A DNA stretch of 64,000 bases from UBA10649 sp965278965 (GCA_965278965.1 OZ257127.1:2108001-2172000); one strand, 5' to 3'; numbered from the stretch's first letter, positions 50,343-59,247 are shown. Made by a program: numbers and translations. Notes: generated from the sequence alone by a model not told the origin.

Positions 50343-51014
50343 CTACCCGCGAAGTCGGTAGCCCATGCCTCGGACCGTCTCGATGAGGTCATCGCCGAGC
50401 TTGCGGCGCAGGTTGCGGACGTAGACCTCGACCACGTTGCTCCCTGGGTCGTAGTCGTAGCCCCAGACGCCACTGAGGATCTGCTCCCGGGCGAGCACCT
50501 GACCGGCATGGGAGACGAACATCTCCAGCAGTGAGAACTCTCGGGCGGAGAGCTCGACCGTGCGCCCAGCCCGAGTCGCGGAGCGAGCCCGGATGTCAAC
50601 GCTGACGTCGCCCGCCGTCAGCGTCGTCGCAGCCCCGGGCTCGGACGCGGTCGATCGCTGCCGAAGACGGAGCCGGATGCGCGCGAGGAGCTCGTCGAGG
50701 GAGAAGGGCTTGGCCATGTAGTCATCAGCACCGCCCTCGAGACCGGCCACCGTGTCGGCGACGGAGTCGCGGGCGGTCAGCACGATGACGGGCAGGTCGC
50801 TGCCGCCGCCGCGCAGGCGGCGCAGTACCTCGAAGCCGTCGATGCCCACGAGCCCGACGTCGAGGACCAACAGGTCGTAGTCCCCGAACAGGGCCCACTG
50901 CAGCGCCTCGGTGCCGTCGGCTGTGGTCGAGACCGTGAACTCGTGGGCCTGCAGCCCTCGGGTGATGAACGAAGCGATCCGGGGTTCGTCCTCGGCCAGC
51001 AGGATGCGGGCCAT
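50343..51014 (-). CDS. OmpR-type response regulator
   Basis: 223 residues. Receiver domain with Glu8/Asp9 acidic pair, phospho-acceptor Asp52 (LVLDVGLVGIDG) and Lys in MAKPFSLDELLARI; C-terminal winged helix (about 130-223: LSAREFSLLEMFVSHAGQVL, then VEVYVRNLRRKLG). Its ATG overlaps the stop of the sensor kinase by one base (TGATG). Confidence 0.95.
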   Translation of the reverse strand: MARILLAEDEPRIASFITRGLQAHEFTVSTTADGTEALQWALFGDYDLLVLDVGLVGIDGFEVLRRLRGGGSDLPVIVLTARDSVADTVAGLEGGADDYMAKPFSLDELLARIRLRLRQRSTASEPGAATTLTAGDVSVDIRARSATRAGRTVELSAREFSLLEMFVSHAGQVLAREQILSGVWGYDYDPGSNVVEVYVRNLRRKLGDDLIETVRGMGYRLRG

Positions 51015-52453
51015 CAGCGCACCTCCTCGTCACCGGCGGTGGGGACATCCTCTGCCCCGGACGACGGGAGGCGCACCTCGAACGTCGCACCGCCACCCGC
51101 CGTCTCGACCACGGTGACACTGCCGCCGTGTGCGTGTGCGATTGCGGCCACGATCGACAGGCCCAGGCCGGCCCCATCGGACCGCGGGCCGTTCGCCCGG
51201 GCGAATCGCTGGAACACCAGGTCGCGGTCCTGCGGCTTGATGCCGACGCCGGTGTCCCGCACCCAGAAGCACACGTCGGCGCCCTCGTCGCGGCAGCCGA
51301 TCCCGATCTGGTCACCCGGGCCGGTGTGCTGGGTGGCGTTCTGCGTCAGCTGGACGAGGGCTTGCGTCACGCGGTCGCGGTCGGCGTCGATGACACCTTC
51401 GCAGCGTGCATCCAGCTGCCAGTCACGATCGCCGAGTGCGCGTGCCCGGAGCAGGACATCGTCGACGAGGTCGGCGACGTCGAGCGGGGCCCGCCGTAGG
51501 AAGCCGGGCTGGCTGGCCTTGGTCAGGGTCTGCAGATCGTGGACGATGCGGGCCATCCGCGCGAGCTCGTCGGAGATGACTGTCATGAGCTGCGCGCGGT
51601 CGTCCGGATCGGTCGCCTCGCGCAGCAGGTCCAGGTGTCCGCGGACGATCGTCAGGGGGGTGCGCAGCTCGTGCCCGGCGTCGTCCACGAACTCGCGCTG
51701 GGACGCGAACGCCTCCTGCAGCCGGTCGAGCATCGCGTTGAAGGACGTCGCCAGATCGTCGAGCTCGTCCTCTCGCCCGGTGAGTGGGATCCGGCTGTCG
51801 AGGTCGGTGTCGGTGATCTCTCTCGCGGTGTCGCGCATGTGCCGGATCGGAGCCAGCACCCGTCCCGCGACGAGCCAGCCGACTCCGGTCGCCAGTGCCA
51901 GGCCGGCCAGGGACGTCAGCAGCAGGGTCCGGCTCACCGAGTCGGCGTCCGCGCTCTCGGCGTCGGCGAAGATCGCGACGACGAGCGTGCCCTTCTGATC
52001 GTCGGAGTCTGCGGAGACCGGCACGGCGACGTACCGCACCGGCCCGGCGTTCGTGTCCGTGACGCCATAGGTCACCGCGTCGACGGCGGAGAGCCTGGCA
52101 ACCAGCTCCGGATCCTCATCGACGCGTACCGGCGGGATGTCAGACGTGCGAGCGTCGACCACGCCGTCGACGATGCTGAACATCGTCTCGTTCCGGTCGG
52201 GGATGCTTCGATCGAGGTAGAGCCGCAGAAGGGCACGGGCGCCCGCCCCGCCGTCGGGGGCGGTCGGCGCGCCCTCCTCGGCGAGTACGCGCAGCTCGGA
52301 CACCTCGCCGGCCAGCTCCTGCTGGATGCGCGTCTCCACCTGGCTGATCAGCAAGGCCCGCGCGACGACCCAGCTCACGACCAGCATGAGAGTCGCCGGA
52401 ACGAGGATCCAGCCGAGGATCCTCAGGCGCGCCGACCGTCGGCGGTCAGTCAT
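51014..52453 (-). CDS. Sensor histidine kinase with HAMP domain
   Basis: 479 residues. Two membrane helices (about 12-32 and 170-190) flank an extracellular sensor of about 140 residues. A HAMP domain follows (about 190-245), then HisKA with phospho-acceptor His in DDAGHELRTPLTIVRGHL and an HATPase domain (DTGVGIKPQDRDLVFQRFAR, GAGLGLSIV). Start ATG at 52453 overlaps the end of the lipoprotein gene upstream by 8 bases, tying it to the two exported proteins ahead of it. Confidence 0.95.
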   Translation of the reverse strand: MTDRRRSARLRILGWILVPATLMLVVSWVVARALLISQVETRIQQELAGEVSELRVLAEEGAPTAPDGGAGARALLRLYLDRSIPDRNETMFSIVDGVVDARTSDIPPVRVDEDPELVARLSAVDAVTYGVTDTNAGPVRYVAVPVSADSDDQKGTLVVAIFADAESADADSVSRTLLLTSLAGLALATGVGWLVAGRVLAPIRHMRDTAREITDTDLDSRIPLTGREDELDDLATSFNAMLDRLQEAFASQREFVDDAGHELRTPLTIVRGHLDLLREATDPDDRAQLMTVISDELARMARIVHDLQTLTKASQPGFLRRAPLDVADLVDDVLLRARALGDRDWQLDARCEGVIDADRDRVTQALVQLTQNATQHTGPGDQIGIGCRDEGADVCFWVRDTGVGIKPQDRDLVFQRFARANGPRSDGAGLGLSIVAAIAHAHGGSVTVVETAGGGATFEVRLPSSGAEDVPTAGDEEVR

Positions 52454-52982
52454 TGCGCGGTTGCGCCGCAGTGAGCACGTAGTCGAAGTCCTCGGCCACC
52501 TGCTCCCCCTCGTCATCGATGACGGGCCGATCGGCCCCGACGTCCAGAATCCCATCACCGTCGTCGGCCAGCATGCGGCCCACCAGCTCCGCCGTGCCGG
52601 GCACGGGCTCGTCGAGGCGAAGGGTGACCGGCTGCAGGCCCGCTGTGCGCAGGTCCGACCCCAGCACCACGCCGTCCCGGGTCTCGATCACGATGTGCAC
52701 GGCCGGCAGGTCGGTGTCGACGGCTTCTATGACGACGCTCCGTCCGTCCCCGACCTGGTCGTCGATGTCGAGGTCGGCTGAAGGGTCGGTCACCCGCGAC
52801 GGGCCGTCGCCGGTGACCGGTGCCGCGACGGGGGCAGATGAGCCGCTGCTGCTGGGGAACGCCACCACGATCGGGTCGAGGTCCGCGCCTGCGGGCGCCG
52901 TGTCAGCCACCGATGCGCAGCTCACAAGTGCTGCTCCTGCCACCGGCACCAGGAGCCACCCCCACCGCATTCGCGGGCTCAC
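52446..52982 (-). CDS. Putative lipoprotein, DUF7282-like
   Basis: 178 residues. A lipobox ALVSC follows a hydrophobic signal (WGWLLVPVAGAALVSC). The mature part has a Ser/Pro/Val linker and then a beta-rich domain with VVIEAVDTDLPAVHIVIET and LRLDEPVPGTAELVGRMLAD, resembling DUF7282-type extracellular domains (tentative). GTG start; ATG four codons later is possible. It lies 7 bases after the preceding exported protein and overlaps the sensor kinase, so it may be an accessory or target of that sensor. Confidence 0.78.
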   Translation of the reverse strand: MSPRMRWGWLLVPVAGAALVSCASVADTAPAGADLDPIVVAFPSSSGSSAPVAAPVTGDGPSRVTDPSADLDIDDQVGDGRSVVIEAVDTDLPAVHIVIETRDGVVLGSDLRTAGLQPVTLRLDEPVPGTAELVGRMLADDGDGILDVGADRPVIDDEGEQVAEDFDYVLTAAQPRND

Positions 52983-52989
52983 TGCCGTC

Positions 52990-53385
52990 TCAGATCCGCA
53001 GCGACCCGCGGCACGACTGTCCGCTGGCGCTGGTCGCCGTGAACGAGATCCGGTCCCTGCCGGCGCGGTCCCGGACGATGTGGCTGACGTCGATCTCCCC
53101 GTCAGCGTCCGCTGTCTGGGCGACGCGCAGGACTCGGGTGCCGTTCTTGGCGATCGACACCGTCCACCTCTCGCCCCGTGTCGCTGCGTCGATCTCGACG
53201 TCGATGTCGATGACGCCGTACTCGCGCTCGAGGTTCAGGTCCCAGCGAGCGCCGGCTGAGCACGTCCCCATCGTCTCGCGCTCGATCTCTGCCGGCCGTG
53301 CGGCGGCTGCTGCCGGGGCTGCGAGGACGCCGGCCGTTGCCAGTGCCGCCCCAGCCGCGATGGTCGCCACGATGGTCTTGCGCAT
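52990..53385 (-). CDS. Small exported protein, unknown
   Basis: 131 residues. Clear Sec signal peptide (1-28, ending APAAAAA). The mature chain of about 100 residues is beta-rich with two Cys, one near the mature N-terminus and one near the C-terminus (SGQSCRGSL), likely disulfide-bonded. No family is recognised. GAGGAC precedes the ATG. It is the first gene of the run that continues with the lipoprotein, sensor kinase and OmpR regulator. Confidence 0.8.
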   Translation of the reverse strand: MRKTIVATIAAGAALATAGVLAAPAAAAARPAEIERETMGTCSAGARWDLNLEREYGVIDIDVEIDAATRGERWTVSIAKNGTRVLRVAQTADADGEIDVSHIVRDRAGRDRISFTATSASGQSCRGSLRI

Positions 53386-53536
53386 GGTGTGTCCTCTCGT
53401 CGCGGGCAGCTGATCGCTGCCTCGCCACGAGCATGTGCGTCGAAGGTGAGCCGGACCTGACGTGCAGATGAGGACTTCCTCATCTGGCCTGAGCAGTCCG
53501 GTCCGAGGAGGACGCCGACGGGAACGTTCCGAGCTG

Positions 53537-53827
53537 CTACGACGGATAGCCAGGCGTGCGATTGGCGATCGACATGGCGACGAAGTCCTTGAACTCGCCG
53601 ACCTGCTCGGCCGGGATGTCGACCCGCCCGCCGTTGATGATGGAGCCCGAGACGTCGATGCCCCATCGGACCTTCAGGCTGCTGCCTTTCGGCTCGGCGT
53701 CGATGCGCAAGTGGTCGACGTGCACGCGTGTGGTGTCGCTCGTGCCCTCGTAGCACCACTCGACGACGCGGCCGTCGAGGAGGAACGTCCACTTGCCGGT
53801 ACGGAACTGGGGCTGCAGCGAAGTCAC
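53537..53827 (-). CDS. Hypothetical 96-residue protein
   Basis: No signal peptide or membrane segment. It reads like a small beta-rich cytoplasmic protein (KWTFLLDGRVVEWCYEGT, LKVRWGIDVSGSIINGGRVD). Codon use matches the neighbours and a competing frame on the other strand has no domain character. GTG start without a clear ribosome site. Function unknown. Confidence 0.55.
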   Translation of the reverse strand: MTSLQPQFRTGKWTFLLDGRVVEWCYEGTSDTTRVHVDHLRIDAEPKGSSLKVRWGIDVSGSIINGGRVDIPAEQVGEFKDFVAMSIANRTPGYPS

Positions 53828-53938
53828 CCGCGGAGCGTACTGGCCGACGCGCGCGTCGCCGGCGCCGTGCGAGTGTCACCCGGTTCCGGGTCACGTTCGA
53901 CGCTGCCCGGATCCGTGCTCCGGCGCGCTGTCGATCGC

Positions 53939-54646
53939 CTATGACCCTGGCGGGCCCCAGAAGAACATGTCGAACCTGTCGGCCCCGGCAGCAACCGCCT
54001 CGGTGAACGTGAACGCTCCGTCGTACAACGCGTCGTCCACGATGATCCCGTCGAGCCCGCGGGGGACGAGCTCATGCAGTTCATGCAAGTCATTCAGGTG
54101 TCGGATCCCACCCCTGGCCATGACCGCGCTGTTCGTCGACGAGCACAGCTCCTCAAGCAGGTGCCGGTCGCCGTGCTTCCAATGGTGGGTCTCGGCCTTG
54201 TCGGTGACCACGAAGCGGCGGCATCCCGCGCGCTCGAGGCGGCCCGCGACGTCGAACACCTCTGGTTGGCGGATGTCCAGCCCGACGGCTAGCCGATCGC
54301 CGTGGGTAGACACCGCGGCGCTGGCCCACTCAAGGTCGCTCGGGTCAACCACGATCCGACTCGCACCGGTCAGCAGCGCGCCCGCCAAGGTCGCGTCGTC
54401 CCGCACCGCTCCCGAGTACTGCAGATGGGCACCGCTGCTCACGATGTGGTGGAGATTGGCAGTCAGCCCGTCCACACTGTCCTGATCGGCCACATGAACC
54501 CATGCCGCGCCTTGGTTCACCCACGACGAGATTGCTCGCGCCGGGGTGCCGTGCTCGGTCGATACGCCATAGCCGGCAGGGGCCAGACGTGACTGCCCAC
54601 CGGAGATCGTCACGACGGGGAGCAGGGCCAACGGGTACCTGGGCAT
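53939..54646 (-). CDS. HisA/PriA-like barrel protein missing the N-terminal catalytic Asp
   Basis: 235 residues, (beta/alpha)8 barrel of the HisA/HisF kind. The first strand reads LLPVVTISGGQ, where true HisA and PriA have Asp (PAVDV-type), so the acid/base Asp is Thr13. The second-half Asp in AVGLDIRQ is kept, as are phosphate-loop glycines (ARGGIRHL). It stands alone, away from other his genes, so it is probably a paralog with a different or lost isomerase function. It is the last complete gene before the tRNA fragment at the island edge. Confidence 0.8.
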   Translation of the reverse strand: MPRYPLALLPVVTISGGQSRLAPAGYGVSTEHGTPARAISSWVNQGAAWVHVADQDSVDGLTANLHHIVSSGAHLQYSGAVRDDATLAGALLTGASRIVVDPSDLEWASAAVSTHGDRLAVGLDIRQPEVFDVAGRLERAGCRRFVVTDKAETHHWKHGDRHLLEELCSSTNSAVMARGGIRHLNDLHELHELVPRGLDGIIVDDALYDGAFTFTEAVAAGADRFDMFFWGPPGS

Positions 54647-54737
54647 GCGGGCAGCCTAACGGCGGCGACCGCATCTCCTGATCGGCCCGCGTTGCTTCGT
54701 ACGACGGGACGAATGCGAAGGACGGGTGTGATCTAGG

Positions 54738-54778
54738 TGGAGCGGGTGACGAGAATCGAACTCGCACTGTCAGCTTTG
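54738..54778 (-). other. 3' fragment of a glycine-type tRNA; attachment-site (att) remnant
   Basis: Read on the minus strand the 41 bases run from the anticodon-stem 3' side (AAGCTGACAG) through a good T-arm (GCGAG-TTCGATT-CTCGT) and acceptor strand CACCCGC to discriminator T and encoded CCA. The U73 discriminator and acceptor sequence fit tRNA-Gly. The sequence 5' of it cannot form the anticodon, D or acceptor stems, so no full tRNA exists here. Tyrosine integrases commonly leave such a 3' copy at the distal end of an inserted element. The orientation puts the element to the right. Confidence 0.75.
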
Positions 54779-54893
54779 CCAGTGCGCACGACGCCGAGCC
54801 CGCAGCGTCAGCGCCGCGAGGGAGGCGGCGGCCAGCAGGACGGCGACGCGCGACGAACTTGCGGAGTGGTCCCCTGGCCACCAACCAACCCTG
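54770..54893 (-). pseudogene. Possible C-terminal remnant of a membrane protein at the junction
   Basis: An open minus-strand frame of about 40 codons reads a hydrophobic stretch (VAVLLAAASLAALTL) followed by a basic cluster (RARRRAH) and ends at a TGA formed within the tRNA fragment. It looks like a truncated membrane-anchor tail, but it is short and has no start, so it may be chance. Nothing else is seen between the tRNA fragment and the monooxygenase gene. Confidence 0.3.
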
Positions 54894-56507
54894 TCAGGCC
54901 GACGCGAGGGCCTTGCCGAAGTCAAAACCTGGGTAGTCGGCATCCTTGGCGCCGCCGACTACGTCGTTGTAGGCACCCATGCCCCCCATGTAGAAGTAGT
55001 TGGTTACTGGCTTGCCCACCACGTTCGACCCGTTGATCCAGGAGTTGACCTTCATGAAGAGCGTCGCGTAGGCGATCTCATCGCAGGTCTCCATCCACTC
55101 GTTCTCGATCTCGGCAGTCGGCTCGAGAGTGCCGAGTCCGTTATCCCGCACGTACTGAATCGCGTCGGCCATCCAGTCGATCTGCCACTCGTGGACCGGC
55201 GGCTGGTTGGTGAACGGCCCCATCGGTCCGTAGATCATGAACATGTTCGGGAAGCCCGCAGTCATGATCCCGTAGGTCGTGCGGGGACGATCCGCCCACT
55301 TCTGCTGCAGTGTGAGCCCTCCGCGTCCAGTCTGGTCGATCTTCAGGTACATGCCCGACACCGCATCGAAACCGGTGGCAAGCACCAGGATGTCAAGGTC
55401 GTACTCGGCGTTGTCCGTGCGGATTCCCGTCGGGGTGATCTCGACGATCGGGTGCTCTTTCACATCGACCAGGTGAACATGCGGCAGATTGAAGGTCTCG
55501 AAGTACCCGTCGTTGCAGAGCGGACGCTTGGCCCAGAGGTCGGTGGGCGTGAGCTGCTTGAGGGTCTCGGGATCCTTGACGATCTCGGCCATCTTTTTCT
55601 TGAGGAAGTCCGTGGCCGCCTTGTTCGCCTCGGGATCGACGCCGATGTCGCTGAACGACGCGAACATGAACCGGAATCCGTTTCCCTGACGCCACGCCTC
55701 TTCGAACACGGCCTCGCGCTCTTCAGGGCTCACGCTCATCGCGGGGACCGGGCTCTCGTCGAACCCGAACGACGTGACCGATCGCAGCACAGACTCGCGG
55801 TAGCCCTCGAAGTCGTCAATGATCCACTGCACCTTCTCCGGATCCAGCGGACCGTGGTTGGCAGGCACGCAGTACTGGGGAGTGCGCTGGAAGACGAACA
55901 GCTCGTCGGCCTCCTTGCCCATCTCGACGACCACCTGTGTGCCGCTGGAGCCGGTGCCGATTACTCCCACGCGCTTGCCGGTCAGGTCAACCTTCTCCTG
56001 CGGCCAACGAGCGGTGTGGTAGATCTCGCCCTTGAAGGAGCTCTGCCCCGGGAAGTCCGGGTAGTTGGTGGACGACAACAGGCCGACGCCCTCGATGATG
56101 AACTGCGCCGTGTACCTCTCGCCCGCGCTGGTCGTGATCTCCCAGCGGCCGGTCTGCTCGTTGAATGCCGTCTTCTCGACGCGGGTGTTGAACTTGATGC
56201 TGCGGCGCAGGTCCCAGCGGTCAGTGCAGAAGTTCAGGTAGGAGAGGATCTCCTTCTGGCGCGGGTAGCGCTCACTCCACTGCCACTCCTCGAAGAGCTC
56301 CTTGTCGTGCAGGTAGCAGTAGGCGTTGACCTCCGTGTCGGAGCGCGCACCGGGGTACGTGTTCCAGTACCAGGTGCCTCCGACGCCGGAGCCTTCCTCG
56401 AATGACTGGACCGTCAGCCCCAGCATGTCCCTCATCTTGTGGAGCGCGTAGATGCCGCCGAACCCAGATCCGATAACGACAACGTCTACATCCACGACCT
56501 CGGACAT
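54894..56507 (-). CDS. Baeyer-Villiger flavin monooxygenase (cyclohexanone monooxygenase-like)
   Basis: 537 residues. FAD Rossmann GSGFGG at 13-18, the BVMO fingerprint FKGEIYHTARWP at 158-169 (FxGxxxHxxxWP), and the NADPH Rossmann GTGSSGTQ about 25 residues later. The segment GTWYWNTYPGARSD (44-57) is typical of class B BVMOs. Such enzymes insert oxygen next to a ketone, giving a lactone or ester, with NADPH and O2. Ring-ketone or steroid ketone specificity is not determined. Base composition is visibly less GC-rich than the core genes. Ribosome site GGAAG before the ATG. Confidence 0.93.
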   Translation of the reverse strand: MSEVVDVDVVVIGSGFGGIYALHKMRDMLGLTVQSFEEGSGVGGTWYWNTYPGARSDTEVNAYCYLHDKELFEEWQWSERYPRQKEILSYLNFCTDRWDLRRSIKFNTRVEKTAFNEQTGRWEITTSAGERYTAQFIIEGVGLLSSTNYPDFPGQSSFKGEIYHTARWPQEKVDLTGKRVGVIGTGSSGTQVVVEMGKEADELFVFQRTPQYCVPANHGPLDPEKVQWIIDDFEGYRESVLRSVTSFGFDESPVPAMSVSPEEREAVFEEAWRQGNGFRFMFASFSDIGVDPEANKAATDFLKKKMAEIVKDPETLKQLTPTDLWAKRPLCNDGYFETFNLPHVHLVDVKEHPIVEITPTGIRTDNAEYDLDILVLATGFDAVSGMYLKIDQTGRGGLTLQQKWADRPRTTYGIMTAGFPNMFMIYGPMGPFTNQPPVHEWQIDWMADAIQYVRDNGLGTLEPTAEIENEWMETCDEIAYATLFMKVNSWINGSNVVGKPVTNYFYMGGMGAYNDVVGGAKDADYPGFDFGKALASA

Positions 56508-56591
56508 CGCTTCCGGTCCTCTCCTGTTGACCCGCTGTGCGCCGACGCTCCAGCGCCAGGCTCATCCTGAGCGGACGCCCTCGTCGACAGG

Positions 56592-56608
56592 TGTCCCAAC
56601 TCTGGACA
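56592..56608. promoter_or_regulatory. Operator-like palindrome between monooxygenase and SDR genes
   Basis: TGTCC-N7-GGACA lies about 85 bases before the monooxygenase ATG and 34 bases before the divergent SDR ATG. A degenerate version (TGTCC-N6-GGAAC) occurs at 62824-62839 upstream of the LLM oxidoreductase. It could be a site for the AcoR-like activator of the island; this is inference. Confidence 0.4.
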
Positions 56609-56642
56609 TCCGCGTGCACAGGGCCGATGGCAGCCTGCGGAC

Positions 56643-57422
56643 ATGTCGAGTTCGCGTCGCGTGGCACTTGTGACGGGGGGAGCCCAGGGGCTGGGTGCCG
56701 AGATGGCGCGTCGCTTCGTCGCCGATGGCATGGCGGTCGCGGTGGCTGACATCAACTCAGCAGGGTCCCAGGCCCTTTCCGCCGAGCTCGGCGACCGGGA
56801 CGTCGCCATCGACGTCCCTATCGACGTGACCAGCGATGCTTCGGTTGCCGAGGCAGTGGCGACAGTCAGCGACGCCTTCGGTCGGCTCGACGTCCTGGTC
56901 AACAACGCTGGCGTCTTGAGCAGACGTCCGGCCGCGGAGACGATAACCGAAGACTGGCTGACGGAGCTCGACGTCAACCTCGGCGGCACAATGCGATGTT
57001 CGCGCGCCGCGTTCGGTCTCCTCTGTCAGGCGGAGAACCCCAGCGTCATCAACCTTGGTTCGGTGGCGTCGACCCTGGGCCTCCCACTGCGGCTTGCCTA
57101 CAGCACCGCGAAGAGCGGCATCACGGGGCTCACTCGAACCCTGGCCGCTGAGTGGGGTGTTCACGGGATTCGTGTGAACGCCATCGCCCCGGGTTACATC
57201 GACACGGGCCTCATGCGATCGGGGTTCGACGAGGGTGTGCTGGACGAGGGGCAGATCCTTCGCCGGACTCCGCTGGCACGGCTTGGCCAACCACGTGAGA
57301 TCGCAGCGGTGGCCTCGTTCCTGGCCTCCCGAGATGCGTCCTTCATCACCGGTGTCGTGCTGTGCGCTGACGGCGGTGTGACGATCGGCGGTGACTTCCG
57401 GCCCGTCGCGCCCGGCTGCTAG
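56643..57422 (+). CDS. SDR-family oxidoreductase
   Basis: 259 residues, classical short-chain dehydrogenase. Cofactor motif TGGAQGLG at 11-18, Asp of ADIN for NAD(H) preference, NNAG at 87-90, and catalytic Ser140, Tyr153 and Lys157 (AYSTAKSG). It is divergent from the monooxygenase and shares its 135-base control region, so it probably makes or reduces the ketone used by that enzyme. Its last 4 bases overlap the end of the convergent phosphotransferase gene. Confidence 0.92.
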   Translation: MSSSRRVALVTGGAQGLGAEMARRFVADGMAVAVADINSAGSQALSAELGDRDVAIDVPIDVTSDASVAEAVATVSDAFGRLDVLVNNAGVLSRRPAAETITEDWLTELDVNLGGTMRCSRAAFGLLCQAENPSVINLGSVASTLGLPLRLAYSTAKSGITGLTRTLAAEWGVHGIRVNAIAPGYIDTGLMRSGFDEGVLDEGQILRRTPLARLGQPREIAAVASFLASRDASFITGVVLCADGGVTIGGDFRPVAPGC

Positions 57423-58492
57423 GAGCTCAGACCCTCCAGCGCGCCTCGCTCGATGACCCGCAGACCCAGCAGCGCCAGTGCCTCCGTCGCCGCACCCATG
57501 TCCTCATGGCGATCGGCCGCGGCACCGCGCTGGTGGCCGGCCAGGGTCCGGAAGTGGATCGACTCCATGATGACGGCGAGCTTGTAGCACGCGAGCGCCA
57601 CGCACAGTTGTAGGTGAGACACATCGAAGCCGGTGCGGTCGATGTACTCGGTCAGTATGCGCTCCCGATTCCAGAACCCGGGGGCCGAGGTGGTGCCGGG
57701 TGCGACCGGCACCGACGTGCGCAGCACGTCGCGCTCCTGAGTCCAGTAGACGAGGGTGACGGCGAGGTCGCTGATGGGATCTCCCAGGGTCGACATCTCC
57801 CAATCCAAGACCGCTCTGAGGCCCCGAAGGTCAGGAGCGAGGATGACATTGTCCAGGCGGTAGTCGCCGTGGACGAGGGACCACGGAAGGTCTCGGGAAA
57901 CCTCTGGCACCTCCCTGCGAAGCCAGTCGGCGAGCTGGTCGATGGATCCGAGTTCGCGGGTCTTGGTGTTCTGCCACTGTCTTCCCCACAGGTCGACCTG
58001 GCGCTCCAGATACTTGCCAGGTCTACCAAACTCTGAGAGTCCGGCGGCCACCACGTCAACGCGGTGCAGGCCCGCGAGTCCTTCGACCAGTGTGCGAGAG
58101 ACGTCGTCAGCCTGCTCGAAGGTCAGGCTGGACGCGTCAGCAGCGTCGGCGATCACCCGCCCGTCGACGAAGTCCATCACGAGGAACGGGACACCGAGTA
58201 CCTCCAGGTCCTCGCAGAGGACGTGGACGGCCGGCACGGGATACCCGACACGTCCGAGTCCGGCCAGGACGCGGAATTCGCGCGCCATGTCGTGCGCTCT
58301 GGGCATGACATGGCCAAGCGGCGGGCGGCGCAAGGCGAACAGCCGGCCGGAGGCGTCGGTTAGGGCGTACGTGAGGTTGGAACGGCCACCGGCGAGCAGC
58401 CGCACCAGCGGCGGTGACGAGCCGTCGAAACTCTCAATGCTGTGGTCAAGCCACCTGGTGAGGATGTCCACGTCCAGGCCGTCGACGCTCAT
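57419..58492 (-). CDS. Phosphotransferase-family protein (LvaA/ACAD10-11 kinase-like), island copy
   Basis: 357 residues. Catalytic HGDYRLDN at 208-215 and LDWEMSTLGD downstream. It shares the family block LRRPPLGHVMPRAHDM and FVDGRVI with the core paralog at 24260, so the two are related across their whole length, but the differences are spread evenly and they are not a recent duplication. Likely role: phosphorylation of a hydroxyacyl-CoA or hydroxyacid during catabolism (family inference). It lies 34 bases downstream of the TetR gene on the same strand and is probably cotranscribed with it. Confidence 0.87.
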   Translation of the reverse strand: MSVDGLDVDILTRWLDHSIESFDGSSPPLVRLLAGGRSNLTYALTDASGRLFALRRPPLGHVMPRAHDMAREFRVLAGLGRVGYPVPAVHVLCEDLEVLGVPFLVMDFVDGRVIADAADASSLTFEQADDVSRTLVEGLAGLHRVDVVAAGLSEFGRPGKYLERQVDLWGRQWQNTKTRELGSIDQLADWLRREVPEVSRDLPWSLVHGDYRLDNVILAPDLRGLRAVLDWEMSTLGDPISDLAVTLVYWTQERDVLRTSVPVAPGTTSAPGFWNRERILTEYIDRTGFDVSHLQLCVALACYKLAVIMESIHFRTLAGHQRGAAADRHEDMGAATEALALLGLRVIERGALEGLSS

Positions 58493-58526
58493 GGCCGTCG
58501 CCCGCCTGACCGATCATGCGGTCGGC

Positions 58527-59207
58527 TCACGGAGCGCTCCCGGTGCTCGTCGGGAGGACGATCCGGTCCAGCCCGGCGGGAGAGCCGATGCCGCAGATCA
58601 AGTAGTCCCAGAAGTGGACGGCGATTTGGCGTGAGGTCATCGGTCCGCTGCTTCGATACCACTGGTATGCCCAGTTGGTCATGCCGAACAGGGCCAGTGT
58701 GACCAGTCGGGGGTTCACCTGGCGGAACGTGCCCGACTCGTTCCCGTCTCGCACGATCCCCTCTACCCAGCCCTCGTAGTCGTCGCGCTTGACGCGGATG
58801 ACTTCCTGCTGGTGCTCGGGTAGCTCGCGGTAGTGCTCGAAGAACACACGAACGTGGCCCCGGTGCGAGTCCATGAGCTCAAAGACGTCACCGAAGACCT
58901 CACGCAGCTCGTCCTCCGGGCTCAGAAGAGCCTCGGCGCGGCGGTCGCGGCGCTCAGTAAGCAGGTTGATGAACTCGTCGTGAATGGCGAAGAGGATGTC
59001 GTCTTTGCTGGCGAAGTAGTGGTACAGCGACGGCTTGGCGAGGCCGTTGGCGCGCGCGATGGCGGTCATCGAGGTAGTGCTGTATCCCTCGGTCTCGAAC
59101 AGCCTCGCCGCTGTCGAGACGATGTCGCGACGCTTGTCGGCGACCCGTTCGTTGACTACAGAGCCCCCGTGTCGTGACGGATTCTGTCGTTCTGGGGACT
59201 TTTCCAC
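58527..59207 (-). CDS. TetR-family transcriptional regulator (fatty-acid/catabolic type)
   Basis: 226 residues. The helix-turn-helix is TSMTAIARANGLAKPSLYHYFASK (core GLAKPSLYHYF) at about 45-68, with a helical ligand domain behind. The ligand-domain pattern (FFEHYRELPEHQQEVIRVKRDDY) is typical of regulators responding to acyl-CoA-like or steroid intermediates. GTG start at 59207; no ATG fits. A near-perfect palindromic operator lies 23 bases upstream, between it and the divergent AcoR-like gene. Confidence 0.88.
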   Translation of the reverse strand: MEKSPERQNPSRHGGSVVNERVADKRRDIVSTAARLFETEGYSTTSMTAIARANGLAKPSLYHYFASKDDILFAIHDEFINLLTERRDRRAEALLSPEDELREVFGDVFELMDSHRGHVRVFFEHYRELPEHQQEVIRVKRDDYEGWVEGIVRDGNESGTFRQVNPRLVTLALFGMTNWAYQWYRSSGPMTSRQIAVHFWDYLICGIGSPAGLDRIVLPTSTGSAP

Positions 59208-59229
59208 GGGCCGGATCCTATGTTGTGTT

Positions 59230-59247
59230 CGACCGACTGGTCGGTCG
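59230..59247. promoter_or_regulatory. TetR-type operator between TetR and AcoR-like genes
   Basis: CGACCGAC-TG-GTCGGTCG is a perfect inverted repeat with a 2-base spacer, a classic TetR-family operator. It is centred between divergent starts (59207 and 59293), so the TetR protein probably represses both itself and the AcoR-like activator. Confidence 0.8.

Noticed and set aside
54738..54820. Complete tRNA-Gly gene
   Set aside because: Bases upstream of the anticodon-stem 3' side cannot pair to form anticodon, D or acceptor stems; only the 3' half is present.
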